Under the pieces are notes generated by a model. It ran no database searches and was not told where the DNA came from. It was given only the letters and a program-made list of their open reading frames with translations. This document shows, in pieces, positions 8,105-16,063 of a stretch of 64,000 nt of DNA. Each line of letters starts with the position of its first letter. Position 1 is the first letter of the stretch. A program made the position numbers and the translations under genes. Origin of the DNA: Moraxellaceae bacterium (GTDB lineage Bacteria > Pseudomonadota > Gammaproteobacteria > Burkholderiales > Rhodocyclaceae); the NCBI GenBank assembly GCA_031119205.1, contig JAVHYF010000007.1:19164-83163 (forward strand). The letters are read 5' to 3'.

Positions 8105-8989
8105 ATGGAAAAAATCGGATTCATCGGTCTCGGCATCATGGGCAACCCCATGGCGGCTCATCTTCTGGCTGCGGGCTACCAGGTCTTCCTGTACAGCCAG
8201 GGCGGCATTCCTGCCGAGCTGACACAGGCTGGCGGCCTCGCCTGTGCCAACTCGGCGGATGTCGCCAGCAAGGCGGACGTCATCATCACCATGGTGCCGG
8301 ACACGCCGCATGTCGAAGCCGTGCTGTTCGGCGAGAACAGCGTGTCCTCGACCATCAGCGCCGGCAAGGTGGTGGTGGACATGAGCTCCATCTCGCCGGT
8401 GGCGACCAAGGAGTTCGCCGCGCGCCTGGCGAAGCAGGGCGTGCAGTATGTCGACGCGCCGGTGTCTGGTGGCGAGGTGGGCGCGAAGGCCGCCAGCCTG
8501 ACCATCATGTGCGGTGGCGAAGACGCCGTGTTCGAACGCGTGAAGCCGCTGTTCGAGAAGATGGGCAAGAACATCACCCTGGTGGGTGGCGTCGGTGCCG
8601 GCCAGATCACCAAGGTCGCCAACCAGATCATCGTCGCCCTCAACATCGAAGCCGTGGCGGAGGCGCTGCTGCTGGCTGCCAAGGCCGGTGCCGACCCGGC
8701 CCGCGTGCGCCAGGCATTGATGGGCGGCTTCGCCAACTCGCGCGTGCTGGAAGTGCATGGCGAGCGCATGGTGAAGCGCACCTTCAATCCGGGTTTCCGC
8801 ATCGAACTGCACCAGAAAGATCTGAACCTCGCGCTGTCCACCGCGCGCGCGGTCGGCGTGTCGCTACCCAACACCGCCACCGCGCAGGAACTGTTCAACA
8901 GCTGCGCCGCAAATGGTGGCTCGCAGTGGGACCACTCCGGCATGGTGCGCGCGCTGGAGAAGCTCGCCAACTTCGAGATCGGCCAGTAG
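8105..8989 (+). CDS. garR: 2-hydroxy-3-oxopropionate (tartronate semialdehyde) reductase
   Basis: 294 residues with CGGAG 6 bases before the ATG. It belongs to the beta-hydroxyacid dehydrogenase family: Rossmann motif GFIGLGIMGNPMA at residues 4-16, substrate-binding DAPVSGGEVGA near 118-128, catalytic lysine in GAGQITKVANQ near residue 170, and a terminal HQKDLNLAL cofactor motif. The reaction is NAD(P)H reduction of tartronate semialdehyde to D-glycerate. Placement between a pyruvate aldolase and a glycerate kinase supports this over 3-hydroxyisobutyrate dehydrogenase, which shares the fold. Confidence 0.88.
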   Translation: MEKIGFIGLGIMGNPMAAHLLAAGYQVFLYSQGGIPAELTQAGGLACANSADVASKADVIITMVPDTPHVEAVLFGENSVSSTISAGKVVVDMSSISPVATKEFAARLAKQGVQYVDAPVSGGEVGAKAASLTIMCGGEDAVFERVKPLFEKMGKNITLVGGVGAGQITKVANQIIVALNIEAVAEALLLAAKAGADPARVRQALMGGFANSRVLEVHGERMVKRTFNPGFRIELHQKDLNLALSTARAVGVSLPNTATAQELFNSCAANGGSQWDHSGMVRALEKLANFEIGQ

Positions 8990-9002
8990 TCATTACTGGA
9001 CT

Positions 9003-9116
9003 TAGGGTGGGTTCGGCCTGGATTGTCCAACCCGGCGACAACCCACCGTCTGCGCAGGCCATACACATGTCAGCCTGCGAGGCATCGTGGTGGGTTGCTT
9101 CGCGAACCCACCCTAC
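9003..9116. repeat. Nested inverted-repeat element, MITE-like
   Basis: Outer arms TAGGGTGGGTTCG (9003-9015) and CGAACCCACCCTA (9103-9115) are exact complements; inner arms CAACCCACC (9039-9047) and GGTGGGTTG (9089-9097) also pair. The element fills most of the gap between the reductase stop and the kinase start. No coding capacity is evident. Short elements with this GGTGGGTT signature occur dispersed in proteobacteria (general knowledge); a single copy is present here. Confidence 0.7.
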
Positions 9117-9149
9117 GTCCACATTCAGCGCTTTGTGGTGCAACAACGT

Positions 9150-10412
9150 ATGACACCTGACCCCGCAACACTCCTGCGCCAGATGGCAGACGCGGCCATC
9201 GCCGCTGTGGCGCCCGCGCGTTGTCTGCCGCCGCATCTGCCGAGGCCGCCGAAAGGCCGCACGGTCGTCATCGGTGCCGGCAAGGCTGCTGCTGCCATGG
9301 CGCAGGCAGTCGAAGCGCATTGGGACGGCCCGCTGTCCGGGCTGGTTGTCACGCGGTACGGGCACGGCGCCGACTGCAGGCACATCGAGGTGGTGGAGGC
9401 GGCGCATCCAGTGCCAGACGAAGCCGGTCGTGCAGCGGCGGGCCGCATCCTGGAAATGGTGCAGGGGCTGACTGCGGACGACCTCGTGCTGTGCCTGATC
9501 TCCGGCGGCGGCTCTGCGCTGCTTGCGCTGCCGCCCGAGGGCATCGCACTCGCCGACAAGCAGGCTATCAACCGTGCCTTGCTGCGTTCAGGGGCGTCCA
9601 TCGGCGAGATGAACTGCGTGCGCAAGCACCTCTCCGCCATCAAGGGTGGCCGGCTGGGTGCTGCCTGTGCACCGGCGCGCGTGGTCACCCTGCTGATTTC
9701 CGATGTGCCCGGCGACGACCCTGCGGTCATCGCATCGGGACCGACCTTGCCCGACGCGACGACCTGCGCGGATGCGCTCGACATCCTGCATCGTCATGGC
9801 ATTGCAGTGCCGGCCAACGTGCACGCGCACCTCGCGAGTGGCCGTGGCGAGACGCCCAAGCCCGGCGATCCGCGCTTCGAAGGCCACGAGCTGAAAGTGC
9901 TGGCGACTGCGCAACATGCACTGGAGGCCGCCGCGGACGTGGCGCGCGCCGCGGGCATCGCCCCGGTGATCCTCGGCAATGCCCTGGAGGGCGAGTCACG
10001 CGACGTCGCCAGAGTGCACGCCGCCATCGCGCACCAGATACGCCAGCATGGCCAGCCCGTCGCGGCCCCGTGCGTGCTGGTTTCCGGCGGTGAGACCACG
10101 GTGACCGTGCGTGGCAAGGGACGTGGCGGCCGCAACGCGGAGTTCCTGCTCGCGCTGGCGGATGCGCTGAACGGTGCTGCCGGCATCCATGCGCTGGCGC
10201 TGGATACGGACGGCATCGACGGCAGTGAGGATAATGCTGGTTGCATTCTGGCACCTGACAGTCTTGCGCGTGCCGGCGCCAAGGGTCTTTCGGCAAAGCG
10301 GATGCTGGCTGACAACGACGGCTATGGCTTCTTCGCCGCGCTCGACCAGCTCATCGTCACCGGTCCGACGCGGACCAACGTCAATGACTTGCGCCTGATC
10401 TTCATCGCCTAG
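9150..10412 (+). CDS. Glycerate 2-kinase, MOFRL family
   Basis: 420 residues from ATG 9150; in-frame codons further upstream run through the inverted-repeat element and are not taken as coding. Seen: GAGKAAAAMAQAV near the start, CLISGGGSALLALP, LLRSGASIGEMNCVRKHLSAIKGG, SDVPGDDPAVIASGPT, and the C-terminal MOFRL domain with SGGETTVTVRGKGRGGRNAEF, ALDTDGIDG and GPTRTNVNDLR. The enzyme phosphorylates D-glycerate to 2-phosphoglycerate, feeding lower glycolysis, and completes the pathway from the reductase upstream. Also annotated TtuD/GckA-like or hydroxypyruvate reductase in older records. Confidence 0.9.
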   Translation: MTPDPATLLRQMADAAIAAVAPARCLPPHLPRPPKGRTVVIGAGKAAAAMAQAVEAHWDGPLSGLVVTRYGHGADCRHIEVVEAAHPVPDEAGRAAAGRILEMVQGLTADDLVLCLISGGGSALLALPPEGIALADKQAINRALLRSGASIGEMNCVRKHLSAIKGGRLGAACAPARVVTLLISDVPGDDPAVIASGPTLPDATTCADALDILHRHGIAVPANVHAHLASGRGETPKPGDPRFEGHELKVLATAQHALEAAADVARAAGIAPVILGNALEGESRDVARVHAAIAHQIRQHGQPVAAPCVLVSGGETTVTVRGKGRGGRNAEFLLALADALNGAAGIHALALDTDGIDGSEDNAGCILAPDSLARAGAKGLSAKRMLADNDGYGFFAALDQLIVTGPTRTNVNDLRLIFIA

Positions 10413-10510
10413 CCGCAGCTCGCCGGCACCTCGCCTGGAGGCCGGCGCGTCATGCGGGAAGAAGGCGTCCGGCGCATTCCCACAACGATCAATCGATGGA
10501 GGATCGAAGA

Positions 10511-11617
10511 ATGTCCATGTCCGCTCAGGTAAGGTTGCGGTTTCTGAGGAACGCAGGTCTGGCGATCATGATCGGAGCTCTCGGGGCGTGCGCCACGACA
10601 CCACGCCCATCGGCCACCTATGTGTATGTCGCGAACGCCGACAGTCGTGAAGTGCGCGTGTCGCGCCTGGATCCGGCGGGCGGCCTGACGCCGTTGCAGC
10701 AATTGCCGGTGGAAGGGTCCGCCATGCCGATGGCAGTCAGTCCGGACAAGCGCTTCCTGTTCGTGTCGCTCCGCACGGCTCCGTTCCGTGTGGCATCCCT
10801 GGCCATCGATCCGGCGACGGGGCAATTGCGCCCGGTCGGCAACTACCCCTTGCCGGACAATATGGCGAACATTTCCACCGACCGCACGGGCCGCCTGCTG
10901 TTCGCCGCGTCCTACGGGGGTAACAAGCTCAGCGTCAGCCGCATCGCTGCGGACGGCAGTGTCGCGGCCGCACACCAGGTCATAGAAACGAAGCCGATGG
11001 CGCACAGCGTCCAGGCCTCACCTGACAACCGCACGGTGCTGGCGACCAGCCTGGGTGGGGACGAGGTGATGCTGTTCTCCCTGGACGCGAGTGCCGGTGT
11101 GCTGACGCCGCGCACGCCATCCAGCATTGCGTTGCCGCCGAAGTCGGGGCCGCGTCACGTCGTGTTCGGCCCTGATGGCCGTTTCGCCTACCTGCTCAAC
11201 GAGCTGGACTCGGGCATCCACGTGCTGGCGCTCGATCGCCAGACCTCCGAGTGGCGGCTCGTCCAGTCGGACTCCGCACTGCCTCCCGGTTTCACCGGCA
11301 AGCCCTGGGGTGCTGACATCCACGTGACGCCTGACGGCAAGTTCCTGTACGCATCAGAGCGTGGATCGGACACCCTGGCGGCGTTCCGCATCGATGCACA
11401 GAGCGGGCGCATTGCCCGCATCGCCAACTACCCGACCGAAACCCAGCCGCGTGGCTTCAACATCGACCCGGGTGGTCGCTACGTGCTGGTGGCGGGGCAG
11501 AAGACCGACAGCATCACGGTCTACGAGATCGACCCCGCGCAAGGAAGCCTGCGCAGCATCGGCCGGCACGCCAGTGGCAAGAACCCGAACTGGATAGAGA
11601 TCGTCGCGTTTCCCTGA
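10511..11617 (+). CDS. Seven-bladed beta-propeller lactonase, predicted lipoprotein
   Basis: 368 residues from ATG 10511, preferred to the in-frame ATG at 10496 because GGAGG sits 8 bases before it. The N-terminus is a lipoprotein signal (RLRFLRNAG, hydrophobic run, lipobox LGAC with Cys27), with Ala at +2, favouring outer-membrane sorting. The rest is repeated propeller strands (TYVYVANADSREVRV, KRFLFVSLRT, RFAYLLNELDSGIHVL, KFLYASERGSDTLAAF, RYVLVAGQKTDSITVY), typical of the 6-phosphogluconolactonase/YbhE family. Expected role is lactone-ring hydrolysis, here outside the cytoplasm, opening an aldaro- or aldonolactone before uptake. Catalytic activity is inferred from the family and context. 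Confidence 0.8.
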   Translation: MSMSAQVRLRFLRNAGLAIMIGALGACATTPRPSATYVYVANADSREVRVSRLDPAGGLTPLQQLPVEGSAMPMAVSPDKRFLFVSLRTAPFRVASLAIDPATGQLRPVGNYPLPDNMANISTDRTGRLLFAASYGGNKLSVSRIAADGSVAAAHQVIETKPMAHSVQASPDNRTVLATSLGGDEVMLFSLDASAGVLTPRTPSSIALPPKSGPRHVVFGPDGRFAYLLNELDSGIHVLALDRQTSEWRLVQSDSALPPGFTGKPWGADIHVTPDGKFLYASERGSDTLAAFRIDAQSGRIARIANYPTETQPRGFNIDPGGRYVLVAGQKTDSITVYEIDPAQGSLRSIGRHASGKNPNWIEIVAFP

Positions 11618-11780
11618 CACACATTGCCAGACAGGCGCAGGTGGCGGCAACTAGACTTCATCCGTCCGTCATGTATATGCGTTCCGGTTGAACCGGATCA
11701 TGGAAAATGGCGCGGGCCGGAGGCAGCATGCTCCGGCCCGCGTTCTCGTGACGCGGATCATTCATCCAGAGGCAAGCAGC

Positions 11781-13679
11781 ATGAAGCACATGGTTTTGCC
11801 GACAGCCTTGTTGTTGTCGGGTTTTGCAGGGACGGTCGGTGCCTATACGCAGGCACCGATGCTGGAGAGACTGGTCAAGGAGGGACGCCTGGTCGACGTG
11901 GACCGGCGCCTGCCGGAACGCCCCGAGGTGATCAAGCCACTGACGCGGGTGGGTGTGTACGGCGGCACGCTGCGCAGTGGCTTGCGCGGGCCGGGGGATC
12001 AGCACGGCGTCATGCGCCTGATCGGCAACCAGGGGCTGGTGCGCTGGAACTACGACTTCAGCGCCGTCGTGCCCAACCTGGCGGAGCGCTGGGAGATCAG
12101 CAGCGACGCCACGGAGTTCACGTTCCACCTGCGCAAGGGCACGCGCTGGTCGGATGGCAATCCTCTCACCGCTGAGGACATCGTCTTCTCGATGAACGAC
12201 CTGGTGGCCAACAAGCAGTTCTATCCGGCCACGCCATCGATGTTCGTCATCAAGGACAAGACGCCGACGGTGACAGCCGTCAATGCCGAGACCGTGCGCT
12301 TCAAGTTCCCGGCGCCGTACATTTCCTTCCTGAGCCAGCTGGCCACGCCCGTCGCGCAACATCCGACGATGTGGCAGAAGAAGTACTGCAGCCAGTTCCA
12401 TCCGAACTACAACCTGCAGGTGTCCGATCTTGCTGCGAGGGAGAAGCAGAAGGACTGGACGGGACTGATGCGCCTCAAGTGCGCAGACATCGAGGTGCGC
12501 ACGCGCTATGCCAACCCGGACAGGCCAACGCTGGAACCGTGGGTGATCCGTGAGCCGTATCTCGACGCGTCGAAGCGGGTCGTGCTGGAGCGCAACCCGT
12601 ACTTCTGGCAGGTCGACACCAAGGGCCAGCAGTTGCCATATATCGACCGCATTGAGATGAAAGTCCATGCGGAGGTGGAGGACCTGCTGTTCGACGTGGT
12701 GACCGGCGCTGTCGACTTCCAGCATCGGCATACCTCCGGCATCCAGAACAGGCCGGTGCTGCAGGAGAACCAGGGCAAGGGCCGTTACAAGGCGTTCGAC
12801 TCGGTCAACGTGAACGCCAACTCCGCCGGCCTGTGGCTCAACCAGAGCACGCTGAACCCGAAGCTGCGCGCCTTGATGCGGCAACTGCCTTTCCGTCAGG
12901 CGCTGTCTTACGCCATCAATCGCAGCGACGTGAACGACCTGGTCTTCGTCGGCCAGGGAACGCCCTGGCAATCCGGGCCGCTGCCGCAGAGCCAGTTCTA
13001 CAACGCGAAGCTGGCCACGCAGTACACCGCGTTCGACATCAAGCAGGCGAACGCGCTGCTCGATGGCCTCGGCCTGAAAGCACGCGATGCCCAGGGGTTC
13101 CGGCAGTATCCGGATGGTGGTCGCGTCGAGATCGTGGCGATTTCCCAGGCATCGCAGCAGACCATGAACGACGTGCTCGACGTCGTGCGCAATCACTGGC
13201 GCGCCGTCGGCATTTCACTGGTCATCAATCCTCTGGAGCGTGGGCCGTTCTTCGATCGTGCCGAGAAAAGCCAGTACGACCTGAGTATCGATGTGATTCC
13301 CGGCGGCCTGGACGCCACGCTCAACCCACGCGCATTCGTGACGATGCATCCGCAGGAATCACGACAGAGCACCTTGTGGGCCAAGTGGTACCTGTCGGAT
13401 GGCAAGCTCGGCGAGGAGCCGAGTCCGGGCATGAAGCGCCGCCTGCAACTTTACGACCAGTGGCTGGCCGCGCGTTCGCAGGCCGAAGCAGACGGGCTGT
13501 TCAAGCAGATACTCCAGCTTGCGGCGGACGAGTTCGAGGTGATCGGCACCGTGCGCCCGCCGGTCGATACCGGCATCTACCGGGACAGTCTGGTCAACGT
13601 CTACGACAAGATGCCTTCTGGCTGGACTTATCCCACACCCGCACCCGTACTGTTGCAGCAGTGGTTCTACGGAAAGTGA
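11781..13679 (+). CDS. ABC-transporter periplasmic binding protein, long family-5 type (orphan)
   Basis: 632 residues from ATG 11781, where a signal peptide begins (KHMVLPTALLLSGFAGTVGA, cleavage after about residue 21) and AGAGG lies upstream. Family-5 elements follow: GVYGGTLRSGLRG, LVRWNYDFSAVVPNLAERWEI, FTFHLRKGTRWSDG and LTAEDIVFSMNDL. It is about 100 residues longer than the other binding protein and clearly divergent from it, resembling the long subgroup that binds modified peptides or glycosyl conjugates. No permease or ATPase genes accompany it, so it may hand a second substrate to the same importer. Confidence 0.85.
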   Translation: MKHMVLPTALLLSGFAGTVGAYTQAPMLERLVKEGRLVDVDRRLPERPEVIKPLTRVGVYGGTLRSGLRGPGDQHGVMRLIGNQGLVRWNYDFSAVVPNLAERWEISSDATEFTFHLRKGTRWSDGNPLTAEDIVFSMNDLVANKQFYPATPSMFVIKDKTPTVTAVNAETVRFKFPAPYISFLSQLATPVAQHPTMWQKKYCSQFHPNYNLQVSDLAAREKQKDWTGLMRLKCADIEVRTRYANPDRPTLEPWVIREPYLDASKRVVLERNPYFWQVDTKGQQLPYIDRIEMKVHAEVEDLLFDVVTGAVDFQHRHTSGIQNRPVLQENQGKGRYKAFDSVNVNANSAGLWLNQSTLNPKLRALMRQLPFRQALSYAINRSDVNDLVFVGQGTPWQSGPLPQSQFYNAKLATQYTAFDIKQANALLDGLGLKARDAQGFRQYPDGGRVEIVAISQASQQTMNDVLDVVRNHWRAVGISLVINPLERGPFFDRAEKSQYDLSIDVIPGGLDATLNPRAFVTMHPQESRQSTLWAKWYLSDGKLGEEPSPGMKRRLQLYDQWLAARSQAEADGLFKQILQLAADEFEVIGTVRPPVDTGIYRDSLVNVYDKMPSGWTYPTPAPVLLQQWFYGK

Positions 13680-13696
13680 GCGCCGGGACCTGATGT

Positions 13697-13728
13697 GAGT
13701 GAGCGGCCGCGCGGGTGGCCGCTCACTC
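13697..13728. terminator. Hairpin terminator, convergent with gloB
   Basis: GAGTGAGCGGCC (13697-13708) pairs perfectly with GGCCGCTCACTC (13717-13728) around an 8-base loop. It follows the second binding-protein stop by about 17 bases and lies between convergent genes. There is no T-run, so termination is likely but not certain. Confidence 0.65.
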
Positions 13729-13781
13729 CGCTGAATGCTGCGCCACGCATGTCCCGGACGGAGTCGTCCGGGTGCTTTTCT

Positions 13782-14561
13782 CTAGAAGCGGTCCTTCCAC
13801 GCGCGTAGCGCAGCAAAGACAGCCGCATCGTCGGCGAGTGCACTGCCTGCTTCCGCCTCGACGATCCCTCTCACCGCTGGCAGATCGCAACGCAGGAAGG
13901 GATTGATCGCACGTTCTGTCGCAATCGTCGATGGCAGGGTGGGGCTGTCTTCGGTGCGCAATGCCTCGCATTGCGCCTGGAAAGCCTCACGCTCTGCGTT
14001 GTCCGGTTCCACCGCTTTCGCGAAGCGCAGGTTGGACAGCGTGTATTCGTGCGTGCAGTACACGCGGGTCTGCGGCGGCAGAGTGCGCAAGCGCATCAGC
14101 GATGCATGCAGTTGTGCAGCGGTACCACCCAGCAGCCTGCCGCAGCCTGCCGAGAACAAAGTGTCGCCACAGAACAACACGTCGTCCGACAGCCAGGCGA
14201 TGTGATCCTCGGTGTGGCCAGGAATGAACCAGATGTCGAAGCGACGCCCTAGGCCAGGCACCGAGGGCGTATCGCCTTCGCCCACGGCATGCGTCACGCA
14301 GGGAATGCTGCCCGGACCGAAGACAGGCACCGGATGCTGCGCGACGATTTCCGCAACGCCACCGATGTGGTCAGCGTGCCGATGGGTGATGAGGATGGCC
14401 GTGAGCGTCAGGCCGTGCGCAGCCAGATGCCGCAGCACCGGGGCGGCTTCGCCCGGATCCACCACGACGCAGGAACTGCCCTCGTGCAGGGCCCAGATGT
14501 AGTTGTCACGCAGCGCGCGCAACGGGACGATTTCGGCAACAATGTCCGCCTTGGCATTCAT
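13782..14561 (-). CDS. gloB: Hydroxyacylglutathione hydrolase (glyoxalase II)
   Basis: 259 residues, normal length. Metallo-beta-lactamase fold with the binuclear zinc motif THRHADHIGG, further ligands in PGHTEDHIAW and CGDTLFSAGCGRLL, and a glutathione-binding C-terminal part with YCTHEYTLSNLRFA and NPFLRCD. It hydrolyses S-D-lactoylglutathione to D-lactate and glutathione, the second step of methylglyoxal detoxification, in the cytoplasm. Its start codon is only 27 bases from that of the divergent methyltransferase gene, so the two promoters must overlap each other or the coding starts. Confidence 0.95.
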   Translation of the reverse strand: MNAKADIVAEIVPLRALRDNYIWALHEGSSCVVVDPGEAAPVLRHLAAHGLTLTAILITHRHADHIGGVAEIVAQHPVPVFGPGSIPCVTHAVGEGDTPSVPGLGRRFDIWFIPGHTEDHIAWLSDDVLFCGDTLFSAGCGRLLGGTAAQLHASLMRLRTLPPQTRVYCTHEYTLSNLRFAKAVEPDNAEREAFQAQCEALRTEDSPTLPSTIATERAINPFLRCDLPAVRGIVEAEAGSALADDAAVFAALRAWKDRF

Positions 14562-14588
14562 GCGTGCATTCTGGCGCCCCGTCTCACG

Positions 14589-15344
14589 ATGTCAAATCCT
14601 GATTTCGATGCCTGGCTGCAGACGCCCCGAGGCCAGTACCTGCTGGCCTGGGAGCAACGCAAGATCGACACCGCCGTGGCGGATCTGTTCGGTTTCAACG
14701 CGGTGCAGATCGGCCTGTCCGGTTTTGACCTGCTGCGCAACAACCGCATGAGTTTCCGCTTCTGTTGCGGCACGCGTGCAGGCGCTGGCTCCGTGCGTTT
14801 CGACGGCACCGATCTGCCCTTCGCATCGCAGAGCGTCGACCTCGTGCTGTTGCCTCATGTGCTGGAGTTCGCCGACAACCCGCATCAACTCCTGCGCGAG
14901 GTGGAGCGCGTGCTGGTGCCGGAGGGCAGCGTCGTCATCACCGGCTTCAATCCATACAGTCTGTGGGGGCTGCGTCGTTCCTTCTCCGGCAACCTTGGCC
15001 AGATGCCCTGGCAAGGGCAATACCTGTCGGTGTCGCGGCTGAAGGACTGGCTCAAGTTGCTCGGTTTCGAAGCCCGGCCCAGCATGTTCGGTTGCCATGC
15101 GCCGCCCGTTTCGTCGGACGCCTGGCTGCATCGCTGGGGCTTCATGGACACCGCGGGCGGCCGCTGGTGGCCCATCGCCGGTGGCGCATACCTGCTGCCA
15201 GCCGTGAAGCGGGTTCAGGGCATGCGCCTCATCATGCCGCGCTGGCGCGAGTCGATGCGCAGCAAGAAGGCCATGGTGCCGGTGGCTCAGAAGATTGATC
15301 ACCGAGTTGATCACCACGCAGATCGCCTACATACCAGGCAGTAG
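14589..15344 (+). CDS. Class I SAM-dependent methyltransferase (gloB-rnhA associated)
   Basis: 251 residues from ATG 14589, the first start after the divergent gloB. Recognisable pieces are PFASQSVDLVLLPHVLEFADNP (motif II region), LLREVERVLVPEGSVVITGFNP (post-II) and a C-terminal AGGAYLLPAVKRVQGMRL. The glycine-rich SAM motif I is degenerate. This protein is widely conserved between gloB and rnhA in betaproteobacteria but its substrate is not known to me. The C-terminal tail is rich in His, Arg and Lys. It lies 36 bases before rnhA and probably shares its transcript. Confidence 0.75.
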   Translation: MSNPDFDAWLQTPRGQYLLAWEQRKIDTAVADLFGFNAVQIGLSGFDLLRNNRMSFRFCCGTRAGAGSVRFDGTDLPFASQSVDLVLLPHVLEFADNPHQLLREVERVLVPEGSVVITGFNPYSLWGLRRSFSGNLGQMPWQGQYLSVSRLKDWLKLLGFEARPSMFGCHAPPVSSDAWLHRWGFMDTAGGRWWPIAGGAYLLPAVKRVQGMRLIMPRWRESMRSKKAMVPVAQKIDHRVDHHADRLHTRQ

Positions 15345-15380
15345 CCACATCAACTACAAACAGATCCAGAAGGACGTTCA

Positions 15381-15866
15381 GTGTCACAGGCAGAACAAGC
15401 CCACCACCAACCCATCGAAATCTTCACCGACGGCGCATGCAGCGGTAACCCCGGCCCCGGCGGCTGGGGCGCGATCCTGCGCGCAGGCGGTACCGAGAAG
15501 GAACTGTGGGGAGGCGAGCCGGCCACCACCAACAACCGCATGGAGATGCTGGCCGTCATCCGCGCCCTGCAGTCTCTCAAGCGCCCCGTGCAGGCCCGCG
15601 TCTACACCGACTCGCAGTACGTGCAGAAAGGCATCAGCGAGTGGATCAAGGGCTGGAAGGCGCGCGGCTGGAAAACCGCCAGCAAGGAGCCGGTGAAGAA
15701 CGAAGACCTGTGGCGCCAGCTCGATGAACTGACCGCCCACCACAAGCTGGAGTGGAAGTGGGTGCGCGGCCACAGTGGCCATGTCGAGAACGAGCGATGC
15801 GATGCGCTGGCGCGGCAGGGCGTGGAGGCTGTGCGCAAGAGCGGCAGGGCGGTTGCCAATGACTGA
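15381..15866 (+). CDS. rnhA: Ribonuclease HI
   Basis: 161 residues from a GTG start with AAGGA 6 bases upstream. Catalytic residues are all visible: Asp in [17 protein letters not shown], Glu in [11 protein letters not shown], Asp in [12 protein letters not shown], and the His/Asp end motif [18 protein letters not shown]. It cleaves the RNA strand of RNA:DNA hybrids (R-loops, primers) in the cytoplasm. The 197 bases after it to the convergent polysaccharide locus hold no gene I can support. Confidence 0.96.
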   Translation: MSQAEQAHHQPIEIFTDGACSGNPGPGGWGAILRAGGTEKELWGGEPATTNNRMEMLAVIRALQSLKRPVQARVYTDSQYVQKGISEWIKGWKARGWKTASKEPVKNEDLWRQLDELTAHHKLEWKWVRGHSGHVENERCDALARQGVEAVRKSGRAVAND

Positions 15867-16014
15867 TGCCTGGCTGCGCCATGTTTATGCGTGCATGACG
15901 GCGACCTGTGCATTCCGGTCCGTCTGATGCAGCTATCTGTAGTCGGGAAACCGCCCGGGCAGGCGGATTGGCATGAACTGCGGCGCTAAGTCAGGAGTGA
16001 TTGCAGGCCCGTGC

Positions 16015-16039
16015 GCCAGTCCCCCATGAGGGGCCCGGC
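16015..16039 (-). terminator. Possible terminator of the polysaccharide operon
   Basis: On the minus strand an imperfect GC-rich hairpin (CCCC-tcat-GGGG core, extended by GCC/GGC) begins about 25 bases after the CapD-type stop codon. No T-run follows. It marks the end of the 22-gene minus-strand unit. Confidence 0.3.
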
Positions 16040-16063
16040 TACTCGAGTGCCGTCAGATTTTTG

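Noticed and set aside
11688..11780. Earlier start for the second binding protein
   Set aside because: The signal peptide begins at 11781; the upstream segment has no family similarity.
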